This document shows, one piece after another, positions 8,881 through 18,062 of a stretch of DNA of 64,000 bases; the stretch's first letter is position 1, and the number at the start of each line of letters is the position of its first letter. The stretch comes from Chitinophaga pinensis (GTDB lineage Bacteria; Bacteroidota; Bacteroidia; B-17B0; Aurantibacillaceae), in contig CAMAPT010000016.1 of the NCBI GenBank assembly GCA_945860225.1, positions 28,995-92,994 on the forward strand. The letters run 5' to 3'. Under the pieces are notes generated by a model, which was not told the DNA's origin, searched no databases, and was given only the letters and a program-made list of their open reading frames with translations. Position numbers and translations under genes: made by a program.

Positions 8881-10578
8881 CTAATTACTGTATTTTTTCT
8901 TTCTCCAATAATATTGAATCATCCCAAAACAAATGATTAATATTAAAGGTAAGCCAACATTCATCAATTTCCATTTAGTTGCTTGATTCGCCGTTTTCTT
9001 TTTATCCAATAATCTAAGTTTTACTTCTCTTGATCGTAATTGTAGTAAGCCTTCATCATCCAACAGATAATTCATACAGTTCAATAAAAATGTTTTATTA
9101 GCAAATTGCTGCCTAGAATACATATCATATCCTAAAGGATACACCATACCTGTGTTTCTTTGATATTCATTTTTAGCAATATCGCCATCTGCCACTACAA
9201 TCATTTTGGTAAGTTTACTCTTTGGTTTAAAATCAAAAAGGCTGTCTGTTAAAATTCTTGCCGTAATTCGATTTTTGTAATTAGACTCAAATTCACCTTC
9301 TAATAAACACGCTACGTTTTGGAAAGAATTTTTATACTGGCTTTCTTGTGGTTTTAGTTTTACCTGAGCCGCTAAAATCCGAACCGGTGTTGTTTGAGCT
9401 TTGGTGTATTTAGAAGTTTGCAACAAAATTGTTTTTTTTATGCCCTTTGCAAACACAGTATCTAAAGTTCCAATGTATTCTGTTCGAATTAAATCTAAAT
9501 TTTTTACAATGGGATGATTGGATGAAGGCAGTAATAAAGGATAATAATGCCAAAAGAAAGGTTTAAAATCAGGTTGCCCTTGCTTGAAACCAACATTAAC
9601 AGGAACTTGAGCCGATTGTAAATCCTGAACTAAGACAGGGTTAAGTCGAACTCCATATTTGAACAAAATATCATCTAAATTTAAATCGTTCTTAAATCCA
9701 AGCGAATATCCTCTTGTTGTTAGTGTATCTCTATTGACATATACAGGATCTATTAACCATAATGCCTTGCCTCCGTGCATAATAAACTGATCGATGATAA
9801 ACTTATCTTTTTCATCAAACATTGAATCGGGTTGTGCAATAACAATGGCATCAGCGCCTTTCAAGGCATATAGTTTATGATTAATATTAACGCGCGACAC
9901 ATTATAATACTCGGCCACAGAACGCATGAAATCGGCTCCACGAATCGTATCTAATTCGTCATGCCCTTCCACAAACAAAACTTCCGGTTTTTTAATTAAA
10001 GTTGTTTTTCGGATAGCATTTGTTAAGCCATATTCCATTTCCTGAACGGAATTATTAATACTTTGTTCTGATTCAAACCCCAATTGACGTTTGTAAATTT
10101 GCCACACACTTTCTTTTCCTTTATAGGTGATGATAGCTCCCGGCCAAATATAGGTTTCAGAAACCTTTTGTGAACTTCTATCCACAATTTGTTCGGGCAT
10201 AATACCCTTATCGTACAATTGTTTTTCAATTTTGTCTGTTTCTTCTTTACTTGTATTGTCTAAAGGATTAATTAGCTCATACTCTAAATTATGATTAGAA
10301 TAAGCTCTAAATTCATCTAACAATTCTTTAGTTTCGTTTTTTAGGCGGGTAAAATTTGGATTAAAATCACCTTGTAGGTAAACTTTAATATAAACCACAT
10401 CATCCAAATTTTTCAATAATTTTCTGGTAGATTCAGAGAGCGTATATCGCTTTTCTGTTGTTAAATCAAATCGTTGGAACAAAAAAGAACCTATAAAATT
10501 TACAAGAATAATGATGGATAAAACCACCAAAAGCATGATAATGTCTTTTCTTTTGCGTATTGACTTTTTTTCTGTCAT
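8881..10578 (-). CDS. gldG: GldG, auxiliary component of the gliding-associated ABC transporter
   Basis: The 565-residue protein has a transmembrane helix near residues 14-34, a large extracytoplasmic region of the ABC-2 auxiliary type, and a second helix near 540-560 followed by a basic tail (YYWRKKK). The segments FDLTTEKRYTLSEST, INPLDNTSKEETDK and VLFVEGHDELDT are typical of GldG. In Flavobacterium johnsoniae GldA, GldF and GldG form an ABC transporter needed for gliding in some strains; no ATPase gene (gldA) is near here. The start is one base past the gldF stop, so the pair is certainly co-transcribed. Identity is strong; gliding itself is not proven, because many non-gliding Bacteroidota keep these genes. 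Confidence 0.92.
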   Translation of the reverse strand: MTEKKSIRKRKDIIMLLVVLSIIILVNFIGSFLFQRFDLTTEKRYTLSESTRKLLKNLDDVVYIKVYLQGDFNPNFTRLKNETKELLDEFRAYSNHNLEYELINPLDNTSKEETDKIEKQLYDKGIMPEQIVDRSSQKVSETYIWPGAIITYKGKESVWQIYKRQLGFESEQSINNSVQEMEYGLTNAIRKTTLIKKPEVLFVEGHDELDTIRGADFMRSVAEYYNVSRVNINHKLYALKGADAIVIAQPDSMFDEKDKFIIDQFIMHGGKALWLIDPVYVNRDTLTTRGYSLGFKNDLNLDDILFKYGVRLNPVLVQDLQSAQVPVNVGFKQGQPDFKPFFWHYYPLLLPSSNHPIVKNLDLIRTEYIGTLDTVFAKGIKKTILLQTSKYTKAQTTPVRILAAQVKLKPQESQYKNSFQNVACLLEGEFESNYKNRITARILTDSLFDFKPKSKLTKMIVVADGDIAKNEYQRNTGMVYPLGYDMYSRQQFANKTFLLNCMNYLLDDEGLLQLRSREVKLRLLDKKKTANQATKWKLMNVGLPLILIICFGMIQYYWRKKKYSN

Positions 10579-10579
10579 A

Positions 10580-11320
10580 TTACCACTTCCTGCTTTCTAA
10601 AACTAATTTTGACAATAAATTAAACAATGCAATAATGCTGATAAAATAAATCATATCGCGTGTATCAATTACTCCGCGACTCATACTAACATAATGTTCA
10701 TTCATTCCTAAACCTTTTACAAAGGCATCGTATTTACCAAACAATCCGGAAGCAGAAATGAAGTCGAAGCCTATGTAAGTAATGAAACATAGGAGTAAGG
10801 CCATAATAAAAGCAATAACCTGATTTTCGGAAATAGCAGAAGCAAAAGTTCCTACGGCAACAAATCCGGCTCCTAAAAACAATAAACCAACATAAGAACC
10901 CCACATTCCACCTGTATCAACATTTCCTTTCGGATACCCTAATTGATATACAGAATAATAGTAAATGAGGGTTGGCAACAAAGAAACAATAACCAAAATA
11001 ACTCCTGCAAAGTATTTAGCTAACACAATTTGTAATTCGGTTAATGGCCGGGTTAGCAATAATTCAATCGTACCTGTTTTTTTCTCTTCCGAAAAACTCC
11101 TCATCGTAATGGCCGGAATCAAAAATAAATAAACCCAAGGTGCTAAAATAAACAAAGGGTCTATATTCGAAAATCCGTTTTCCAGAACATTAGATCCGGC
11201 GCTTTCAGTGGGTATTAACCACATAAAGGTACCAATACCAGTAATAAATACCCCAATAGCAATATATCCGATAAGGGAACTTAAAAAACTGCGAATTTCT
11301 TTAATTAACAAGGTCGTCAT
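10580..11320 (-). CDS. gldF: GldF, ABC-2 type permease of the gliding-associated transporter
   Basis: The 246-residue integral membrane protein has six predicted helices and the conserved cytoplasmic segment SFSEEKKTGTIELLLTRPLT at about 74-93, characteristic of ABC-2 permeases and of GldF. The opening MTTLLIKEIRSFLSSLIGYI is also typical. It would sit in the inner membrane with GldG and the ATPase GldA, which must be encoded elsewhere. A -7 element lies a few bases before the ATG, so the mRNA would have almost no leader. It heads a unit with gldG and the DUF4340-like gene. Confidence 0.92.
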   Translation of the reverse strand: MTTLLIKEIRSFLSSLIGYIAIGVFITGIGTFMWLIPTESAGSNVLENGFSNIDPLFILAPWVYLFLIPAITMRSFSEEKKTGTIELLLTRPLTELQIVLAKYFAGVILVIVSLLPTLIYYYSVYQLGYPKGNVDTGGMWGSYVGLLFLGAGFVAVGTFASAISENQVIAFIMALLLCFITYIGFDFISASGLFGKYDAFVKGLGMNEHYVSMSRGVIDTRDMIYFISIIALFNLLSKLVLESRKW

Positions 11321-11328
11321 ACGGGGAT

Positions 11329-11336
11329 CAAAAATA
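11329..11336 (-). promoter_or_regulatory. Probable -7 element of the gldF promoter
   Basis: On the minus strand this reads TATTTTTG, an exact TAnnTTTG match ending eight bases before the gldF ATG. No clear TTTG is seen at the expected -33 position, so confidence is moderate. Confidence 0.4.
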
Positions 11337-11393
11337 ACAATAGATTTTAAAAAATACTATCTGTAAAAGGCATCTATCTTCTATTTGATACAT

Positions 11394-13385
11394 TTATCGG
11401 ATAACTGTTCTGCCTAATATTTTATTGACACGTTTTTTTTGATTTTCTAATAGGATAACAAATTCAAACACGTTTTTATTTTCAAATGGATCGGCTGTTT
11501 TAATCAATTCTTTGGCATCTTTCAAAATTTGATTAAGTCTTTTTTCTTTTAAGCTAAACAACTGATGTTCAATTCCTTTTTTAATTAAGTGAATTTCCTG
11601 AGGGACTGATACACCTAATTTTTCCCATTTATAACTCACTGTTTCTGAAAAAGAGGCAATTTGAATGGCAACTTGAGATATAGCAGGATTAGGATGATGC
11701 GTAAATGTTTGTAGGTTAGGAATTATTCCTTTTTCTAATTCGTGCTGAAATTCATCAAGCACCATTTGATAAATAGGGTTAATAAACTGTAAATTATCTC
11801 TCCACAATTCAAAAATTACAAATTCACAAACCGTTAGCTGAAAGGATTGTTGCGTATTATCGGTATCTTCTGCATCCACATCCACTAATACATTACCATA
11901 TTGCATCATCATCCGCAATAATTCTTTTTCTTCACTATCGAGTAAAGAATCTTTTGGTTTTTCTTCTTCTAAATAAGCTTCCGGCGGTATTTCATCGGGG
12001 TAATTACCTTGAGACGTATTGTTTTTTTCGGAAGATGCATTTAATTTGCCAGCTTTTTTTCTAATGATTTTATTAATTTCAATCTGTAAAATTTGCTCGC
12101 TAATGTCCATGATTTTTGAACATTCTTTGACATATACAGACCGATTAATCGTATCAGGAATAACAGAAATACTTTCTACAATATCCTTAATTAAATCTGC
12201 CCGTTTAATAGGATCGTGTTCTACTTCTTTATAAAGCAAACTCGTTTTAAAAGCAATAAAATCTTTACTGTTTAGTTTAATAAATTCTTTAAATGCGTCG
12301 TTGGTTACTTTTTTACTATACGAATCGGGGTCATCCCCATCTGGGAATAACAATACCCTCACATTCATCCCCTCCTCCAAAATCAAATCAATTCCTCTAA
12401 AACTGGCTTTAATACCAGCCAAATCTCCATCATATAAAATAGTTATATTTTTAGTGAAGCGATGAATGAGTTTAATTTGTTCAACCGTTAAGGAAGTCCC
12501 TGAAGATGCCACTACATTTTCAATTCCCACTTGGTGCATAGAAATAACATCCGTATAACCTTCTACCAAAAAACAATTATCTTCCTGGATAATCATTTTC
12601 TTGGCCTGAAATAAGCCATAAAGTGTTTTGCTTTTATCGTAAATATCTGTCTGAGGGGAATTTATATACTTTGCTAATTTTTTATCGCTCGTTAAAATTC
12701 GGCCACCAAAACCAATGACTTTTCCTGAAATGTTATGTATTGGAAACATCACGCGCCCGGTATACCTGTCAAAAATATCTTTCTCCGTAATGGCAGTTCC
12801 CTCTGCGTGGCTATTTGATAAAATCGACATGCCTGTCTTTACCAAATACTCGGGTTTATAGCCATTTTTAACAGCCGTATCCGAAAATTTCCGTCTTTCT
12901 TCTGAACTGTATCCTAAACTAAATTTTTGAATAATGGCATCAGAAAATCCTCGTTCTTTAAAATAGCCTAAACCTACCGAACGACCTAAATCATCATTGA
13001 GCAACAAATCTGAGTAATACTTTTGAGCGTATTGCATCACAATGTACAAGCTTTCTTTCTCGTTTTGCTGTACTTTTTCCTCTATGCTTACTTCTTTTTC
13101 AATCACTTCAATGCCATATTTATTGGCCAAAAATTTGAGTGCTTCGGGATAGCTTAAACTTTCGTGATCCATAATAAAATTGACCGCTGTACCCGATTTA
13201 CCACAACCAAAACATTTATAAATTCCTTTGGCAGGAGATACTGTAAAAGAAGGCGATTTTTCACCATGGAAAGGACAAAGTCCTAGTAAATTAGCTCCGC
13301 GTTTTTTTAAGGTAATGAAATCTCCTATTACATCTTCAACCCGAGCTGCGTCAATAATTTTATCTATGGTAATTTTAGGAATCAA
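11394..13385 (-). CDS. dnaG: DNA primase
   Basis: DnaG makes RNA primers at the replication fork. The zinc domain is complete: Cys37-Pro-Phe-His40 and Cys58-x2-Cys61 (numbered from the chosen start), followed by a Toprim core with VEGYTDVISMHQ and YDGDLAGIKA. The C-terminal part is divergent, as usual. I place the start at a TTG (13385), giving 663 residues beginning IPKITIDKII, the normal beginning of Bacteroidota primases. An upstream ATG at 13433 would add 16 hydrophobic residues (MTVFNFALYLCLKICF) that have no counterpart in the family. The gene precedes gldF in the same direction and diverges from gatB. Confidence 0.94.
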   Translation of the reverse strand: MIPKITIDKIIDAARVEDVIGDFITLKKRGANLLGLCPFHGEKSPSFTVSPAKGIYKCFGCGKSGTAVNFIMDHESLSYPEALKFLANKYGIEVIEKEVSIEEKVQQNEKESLYIVMQYAQKYYSDLLLNDDLGRSVGLGYFKERGFSDAIIQKFSLGYSSEERRKFSDTAVKNGYKPEYLVKTGMSILSNSHAEGTAITEKDIFDRYTGRVMFPIHNISGKVIGFGGRILTSDKKLAKYINSPQTDIYDKSKTLYGLFQAKKMIIQEDNCFLVEGYTDVISMHQVGIENVVASSGTSLTVEQIKLIHRFTKNITILYDGDLAGIKASFRGIDLILEEGMNVRVLLFPDGDDPDSYSKKVTNDAFKEFIKLNSKDFIAFKTSLLYKEVEHDPIKRADLIKDIVESISVIPDTINRSVYVKECSKIMDISEQILQIEINKIIRKKAGKLNASSEKNNTSQGNYPDEIPPEAYLEEEKPKDSLLDSEEKELLRMMMQYGNVLVDVDAEDTDNTQQSFQLTVCEFVIFELWRDNLQFINPIYQMVLDEFQHELEKGIIPNLQTFTHHPNPAISQVAIQIASFSETVSYKWEKLGVSVPQEIHLIKKGIEHQLFSLKEKRLNQILKDAKELIKTADPFENKNVFEFVILLENQKKRVNKILGRTVIR

Positions 13386-13482
13386 AAAACAGATTTTTAA
13401 GCATAAATATAGTGCAAAATTGAAGACTGTCACCGTTTTTTAGAAAACAAAAATCATTACCTTTAAAGCCACTATTATACAA

Positions 13483-14934
13483 ATGAGCGTTTACGATAAA
13501 TACAAAGCAGTAATTGGTTTAGAATGTCATATCCAATTACTTACAAAAACAAAAATGTACAGTAATGATGTATCAGAATACGGCTCTATGCCGAATACCA
13601 ATGTCAGCGTCATTACATTAGGCCACCCGGGCACCTTACCAAAAGTTAATAAACGGGCACTTGAATTTGCTGTTAAATTAGGGATTGCTACGAATTCCAC
13701 TATTCGAGAAGAAAATCAATTTGCTCGTAAAAATTATTTTTATGCCGATTTGCCTAAAGGCTATCAAATTACTCAAGATAAAACCCCGATATGTAATGGA
13801 GGATTTGTGGACATTACACTAAAAGACGGAACCCAAAAACGTATTAATTTGACAAGAATTCACATGGAGGAAGATGCCGGTAAAAGCATGCACGACATTG
13901 ATCCATTTGAATCGTTAATTGATTTAAACCGCGCAGGAACTCCCTTACTAGAAATTGTAACAGAACCTGATTTTACGGGGGGAGAAGATGCTTATGTTTA
14001 CTTAAATGAAATTCGCAAATTGGTGCGTTATTTGGATATTTGTGACGGCAATATGGAGGAAGGTTCTCTACGTTGTGATGCCAATATTTCGGTAATGCTT
14101 AAAGACGCTAAAGAATATGGTAAAAAAGTAGAGGTCAAAAACATGAACTCGTTTAGAAATGTACAACGAGCGATTGATTTCGAAATTAAACGTCAAATTG
14201 ATTTAATTGAAGCAGGAGAAACCATTGCCGGAGAAACCAGAAGTTTTGATGCTGTGAATGGTTCTACGTTTTCCCTGCGAAGTAAAGAGAATGCTAATGA
14301 TTATCGCTATTTTCCTGAACCGGATTTACAACCCATTATAGTTACCCAGGAATATATAAATGACGTTAAGGCTCAAATGCCCGAGTTGCCGAATGCTTTA
14401 TTTAATAAATTCACTAAAGAATTTGGGCTATCAGACTATGATGCCAATAATTTAACAGATTTAAAAGGAATTGCTTTGTATTTTAACGAATTAGTGTCCT
14501 ATACAAAACATTACAAGGCTGCTGCTAACTGGATGATGGGAAGTATTAAATCATATTTAAATGAACATGCCATTACCATTGAGCAATATCCTATAAAACC
14601 CGAAACCATCGCTCAATTAATCGCTCTGATTGACGAAGGCAAAATCAGTAATGCGGCTGCTACTCAAAAATTATTTCCTGAGCTAATGCTTCATCCAACA
14701 GAAACACCTTTAAATATTGCTCAAAGATTAGACATCATACAAAGTAATGATGCTGGTGCTTTACAAGAATTAGTAAATCAGGCTCTGGCAAAATACCCCG
14801 AAAAAATTACGGAGTACAAAAATGGAAAAACTTCTTTATTGGGTTTATTTGTAGGTGAAGTGATGAAAATGGGTAAAGGCAAAGCCGATCCGAAAATGGC
14901 TAATCAATTAGTAAAAGAAGCTTTAGAAAAATAA
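13483..14934 (+). CDS. gatB: Aspartyl/glutamyl-tRNA amidotransferase subunit B
   Basis: GatB binds the misacylated Glu-tRNA(Gln) or Asp-tRNA(Asn) and transamidates it together with GatA and GatC. The 483-residue protein begins with the GatB signature YKAVIGLECHIQL and carries ARKNYFYADLPKGYQITQ near 80, DANISVMLK near 200 and the DYRYFPEPDLQP block near 275. The C-terminal YqeY-like tail domain ends in MKMGKGKADPKMANQLVKE. gatA and gatC are not in the window. The gene is divergent from dnaG and ends at a bidirectional hairpin terminator. A possible -7 element (TACCTTTA) lies at 13458. Confidence 0.96.
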   Translation: MSVYDKYKAVIGLECHIQLLTKTKMYSNDVSEYGSMPNTNVSVITLGHPGTLPKVNKRALEFAVKLGIATNSTIREENQFARKNYFYADLPKGYQITQDKTPICNGGFVDITLKDGTQKRINLTRIHMEEDAGKSMHDIDPFESLIDLNRAGTPLLEIVTEPDFTGGEDAYVYLNEIRKLVRYLDICDGNMEEGSLRCDANISVMLKDAKEYGKKVEVKNMNSFRNVQRAIDFEIKRQIDLIEAGETIAGETRSFDAVNGSTFSLRSKENANDYRYFPEPDLQPIIVTQEYINDVKAQMPELPNALFNKFTKEFGLSDYDANNLTDLKGIALYFNELVSYTKHYKAAANWMMGSIKSYLNEHAITIEQYPIKPETIAQLIALIDEGKISNAAATQKLFPELMLHPTETPLNIAQRLDIIQSNDAGALQELVNQALAKYPEKITEYKNGKTSLLGLFVGEVMKMGKGKADPKMANQLVKEALEK

Positions 14935-14984
14935 GTGTCGAACCTACTGGCTAAAGCATGTAGACTCATATCCAATACAAATGA

Positions 14985-15019
14985 AAAACGGGGTTGATCA
15001 ATTTGATCAACCCCGTTTT
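14985..15019. terminator. Bidirectional terminator between gatB and the LamG protein gene
   Basis: A 16-base perfect stem, AAAACGGGGTTGATCA against its complement, closes a three-base loop (ATT). An A-run before and a T-run after make it functional in both directions for the converging genes. Confidence 0.85.
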
Positions 15020-15041
15020 AGTTTCCTGTAAACGTCAATTA

Positions 15042-16052
15042 TTACTGACGCATGATTTTTTGTGTTTCTATAACTTCACCTTTAGCATCAATGATTTGAA
15101 TAAAGTACAAGTTTTGGTTACTCAAAGTTGATACATTAACCTTTGTAGATTGTTGTTCGAGTGGCATAGCTAATACTTCTTGCCCAAGCGTATTCATAAT
15201 TTTTAAACTATACCCATTTACAGATGCTAGGTTACCATTATAAACTGTGATTTGGTCGTTAGCCGGATTTGGGTATACTTTTACCATGTTAACTTTTTGA
15301 ACTGGTGCTAATCCGGTAACTGTGGTATTAGCATTAAATAAATCTGTTATTTCTTGTTGTGTTAAAGCACGGTTCCACATTCCAACATCGTCAATTAGTC
15401 CTTTGTAAAACATGGCACAAGATGGAATTGAATTGGAATGCCCGAATCCTAAATGTGAGAGCGTCGTTGTAGTCCATGTAGTTGTTGCATCTGGTCCGCT
15501 TGTACTTTTCAAAACGCCATCTACATATAATTTAGTTATTGTATTAGCGGTTTTTAAATCTTCAATTACATAGGTTACAAGATGCCATACTCCATCTGCA
15601 ATTGAGGTTTGATAAATATTTTCTGTATATGATTGGGTTATGTCACCACAAGTTCCTCTTAATAATCCGGATTTTGTGATTAGTTTATACCCATTTTCAC
15701 AAGAATTTCCTTTTGCAATAATTTCATTATCAGAATTTAGATCGGTTGTATTAATCCAACAGTTCATTGTTAAACTACCTTGTGTGAAATCGAAATCAGC
15801 ATTATGTCCGCAATCAATCCAATTACTCACTCCATCAAATGAATAAGCGCTATTTGTATTACCATTTCTGTCAGACGCTAAAGTAGCACCGTTTACTGTA
15901 CCATCATTTGAATTAATACTTTGGTCTTTAGCATCTCCATTAAATGGCCACCAGCCAATTAAACCATTTGAAGGAACATAAGTTGGAACTTGAGCAACTG
16001 TTGCTGAGGCAATACACATGGTTGTTAAAGCGGTAAGTAAAAGTTTTTTCAT
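15042..16052 (-). CDS. LamG-domain secreted protein with T9SS type A sorting domain
   Basis: The 336-residue product has a signal peptide (MKKLLLTALTTMCIASATVAQ), a LamG/concanavalin-like lectin domain at about 30-240 and a C-terminal T9SS sorting domain at about 255-336 with VKVYPNPANDQITVY, NGYSLKIMNTLGQEV and an ending IETQKIMRQ. LamG domains usually bind glycans or surface proteins; the sorting domain sends the protein through the T9SS to the surface or medium. It is a paralogue of the gene at 20136 on the opposite strand; both begin with the same VPxYVPxNGL motif and share the sorting domain. The ligand is unknown. Confidence 0.85.
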   Translation of the reverse strand: MKKLLLTALTTMCIASATVAQVPTYVPSNGLIGWWPFNGDAKDQSINSNDGTVNGATLASDRNGNTNSAYSFDGVSNWIDCGHNADFDFTQGSLTMNCWINTTDLNSDNEIIAKGNSCENGYKLITKSGLLRGTCGDITQSYTENIYQTSIADGVWHLVTYVIEDLKTANTITKLYVDGVLKSTSGPDATTTWTTTTLSHLGFGHSNSIPSCAMFYKGLIDDVGMWNRALTQQEITDLFNANTTVTGLAPVQKVNMVKVYPNPANDQITVYNGNLASVNGYSLKIMNTLGQEVLAMPLEQQSTKVNVSTLSNQNLYFIQIIDAKGEVIETQKIMRQ

Positions 16053-16346
16053 TTTTTTATTTTAATTGTAACACTGATCTACCCTGTCTGTAGTAGAATT
16101 ATTTATTAAACTGCGTCAGACAGTTGACTACTCTTTTTCTTTTTGAAACCAATTACTTTCTGTATTTAATTTCAATTTAAAAAAAGCGCCACACGCAATA
16201 TTTGTATAATTTAAGTATGACTCTAATTAGCCAACTATTTTTCGGGATTGGAACTAAGGACGGAAGAATAATTTTTTAGCCGCGTAAATGTAATCAAATT
16301 TTCCTTAACCATTATATTAATGTGTAATAATTAAGTAAGCAACTTC

Positions 16347-16853
16347 TTAAAATAACAGATTAAATTTTGATTTTTTATTTTTAAGCTCGTTTAAAAAAAC
16401 TTCGGTAACTGCCGAAAATAAAGGCACAGATTGAAGGGACTGCAATATTTGGTGATTATATAAATGCCTATTATTGCCTTTGATAATTAGAAAAAAATTG
16501 GATTTATCGAGTTCGGGAATTAGCAACATGGTTTTTTCTACTGCATCAGAAAACAAATCGAGAGATAGATTGGAGGCATTTTCTTTTGGTGGCTGAAAAG
16601 ATGTTTTATTGGGTAATACATTCAGTTCAATGTTAAGACCTTCATCTATAAAACTGTATAAAGGAAAATAAAACACTTCCATTTCTTTATCCTGATATTC
16701 GTAATCTAATAACTCAACAATTTGTAAATCAACATGAAGCGCTTCATTTATTTCGTAAACGACTCTATAAATACTTTCCAAACAACTAATGGAAAACATG
16801 TCGAAATCAAAATAATGTTCTTCGGATATGTTATCTAAACTATGTGTTGCCAA
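16347..16853 (-). CDS. IPExxxVDY-like family protein
   Basis: This 168-residue protein resembles the Bacteroidota-specific IPExxxVDY family. It has an acidic N-terminal segment with HYFDFDMFSISC, a PLYSFID block near 65-71 and, near 114-122, the family motif in the variant form IPELDKSNF followed by FLIIKG. The function of the family is unknown; it is probably a cytoplasmic alpha/beta protein. No signal peptide or membrane segment is seen. The start is a TTG, since no ATG lies in frame between the upstream stop and the conserved region. It stands alone between the LamG gene and a copy of the dispersed repeat. Confidence 0.65.
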   Translation of the reverse strand: MATHSLDNISEEHYFDFDMFSISCLESIYRVVYEINEALHVDLQIVELLDYEYQDKEMEVFYFPLYSFIDEGLNIELNVLPNKTSFQPPKENASNLSLDLFSDAVEKTMLLIPELDKSNFFLIIKGNNRHLYNHQILQSLQSVPLFSAVTEVFLNELKNKKSKFNLLF

Positions 16854-16945
16854 ATCGTTGAAGCCTTTTGTGATAAAAAATAAGAGATTGTATAAAACTT
16901 AAACTCTGGGATAGTTCGCGAGATAATTCCTTGAACAAACCATTG

Positions 16946-17018
16946 CGCTTTTTCAAATTGTTATCGATACGAAAATTCAAAAAAGGCAGAATTTTCTACT
17001 CGAATAGACCGTTGCGCC
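16946..17018 (+). repeat. Dispersed intergenic stem-loop repeat, copy 1
   Basis: About 73 bases closely matching the tandem copies at 21551 and 21667. The core is an inverted repeat, GAAAATTC (16971-16978) and GAATTTTC (16989-16996), with outer TCGA boxes. It lies in the 245-base spacer between the IPExxxVDY-like gene and the fabI terminator. Confidence 0.75.
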
Positions 17019-17047
17019 AAGAAATTATTACTCGATATGCCAAAAAA

Positions 17048-17083
17048 AATAAGAAACTGTCTTAATAAAGACAGTCTCTTATT
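17048..17083 (-). terminator. fabI terminator
   Basis: Sixteen-base stem with one mismatch (AATAAGAAACTGTCTT and partner), four-base loop AATA, and a T-run on the minus strand after the stem. It lies 15 bases past the fabI stop codon. Confidence 0.85.
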
Positions 17084-17098
17084 TTACATGCTTATAAA

Positions 17099-17914
17099 TT
17101 AGTTACTAGATACTTTTTCAATTAATTCTGTACTGATACCGGTAGCACTGTACCCACCATCATGATATAAATTTTGCATGGTCACCATTCTGGTTAAATC
17201 AGAAAACAAACTCACTGTGTAAGCAGCGCAATCGTCGGCACTAGCATTTCCTAATGGCGATTGCATATCAGCAAACGTATAGAAATCAGAAAAACCTTTG
17301 ATACCACCTCCGGCAGTTGTTTTGGTTGGAGATTGTGAAATCGTATTGATACGTACCTTTTTTTGTTTGCCATAATGGTAACCAAATGTACGAGCAATAC
17401 TCTCTAACATCGCTTTAATATCAGCCATATCCGTATAAAACGGATACGCTCTTTGTGCCGCAATATAAGATAAAGCTACAACCGACGCATGTTCATTTAA
17501 GGCATCTAATTTATGAGCTACAGCCAATAATTTATGAAAAGACAACGCTGATACGTCAATTCCTTTGTTGTAAAAATCGTAATTCAACTCGGTGTAAGGT
17601 ATATTTTTACGGATATTAACGCTCATTCCTATTGAGTGAAGCACGAAATCGATTTTACCACCTAATACATCCATTGATTCGGTGTATAATTTGGTAACGT
17701 CTTCTATATTAGTTGCATCAGCCGGGATAATTTTAGAACCGGTTTCTTCTGCCAATTTGTTTATTTCGCCCATTCGCATTGCTATTGGGGCATTGGTTAG
17801 TGTAAATGTTGCACCCTCCTCGTGGCATTTTTGAGCCACTTTCCAAGCTATAGAATTTTCATCTAATGCACCGGTAATGATGCCTCGTTTGCCTTTTAAT
17901 AAATTGTATGCCAT
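17099..17914 (-). CDS. fabI: Enoyl-[acyl-carrier-protein] reductase
   Basis: FabI performs the last reduction of each fatty-acid elongation cycle using NADH. The 271-residue SDR protein has the FabI-type nucleotide-binding segment GIITGALDENSIAW (11-24) and the catalytic pair Tyr160 and Lys167, with the accessory Tyr150. It is separated from the plsX-fabH-acpP-fabF genes elsewhere in the window. A -7-like element TATATTTG (17934-17941, minus strand) lies 19 bases upstream of the ATG, although no good -33 box is seen. A hairpin terminator follows. Confidence 0.95.
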   Translation of the reverse strand: MAYNLLKGKRGIITGALDENSIAWKVAQKCHEEGATFTLTNAPIAMRMGEINKLAEETGSKIIPADATNIEDVTKLYTESMDVLGGKIDFVLHSIGMSVNIRKNIPYTELNYDFYNKGIDVSALSFHKLLAVAHKLDALNEHASVVALSYIAAQRAYPFYTDMADIKAMLESIARTFGYHYGKQKKVRINTISQSPTKTTAGGGIKGFSDFYTFADMQSPLGNASADDCAAYTVSLFSDLTRMVTMQNLYHDGGYSATGISTELIEKVSSN

Positions 17915-17933
17915 ATTGTTTGTTTTAGATGGG

Positions 17934-17941
17934 CAAATATA
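17934..17941 (-). promoter_or_regulatory. Probable -7 element of the fabI promoter
   Basis: The minus strand reads TATATTTG, an exact TAnnTTTG match, 19 bases before the fabI start. The -33 region is AT-rich without a TTTG. Confidence 0.4.
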
Positions 17942-18008
17942 ATAAAATAGAGGGTATTAAAAATCTATCTTTTTAGTGCGCGAAAGTGGTAAGTTAAATT
18001 ACAACTAT

Positions 18009-18062
18009 CTGGTTAATTAGAATGAGATTTTATGTCCTTTGTATTGACCGTAATGGTTTGCT
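18009..18062 (-). repeat. Left 54-bp direct repeat flanking the fic gene, remnant of an xre gene end
   Basis: Matches 19771-19824 at 47 of 54 positions in the same orientation. On the minus strand it can be read as QTITVNTKDIKSHSN-stop, parallel to the end of the xre product (QTNMVNIKDIESHSS-stop). It begins within the last bases of the fic gene. Confidence 0.75.

Noticed and set aside
16084..16123. Inverted repeat CTGTCTG/CAGACAG before the first LamG gene
   Set aside because: Only seven pairs with a 26-base spacer and no T-run; could be chance, so not listed as a regulatory element.
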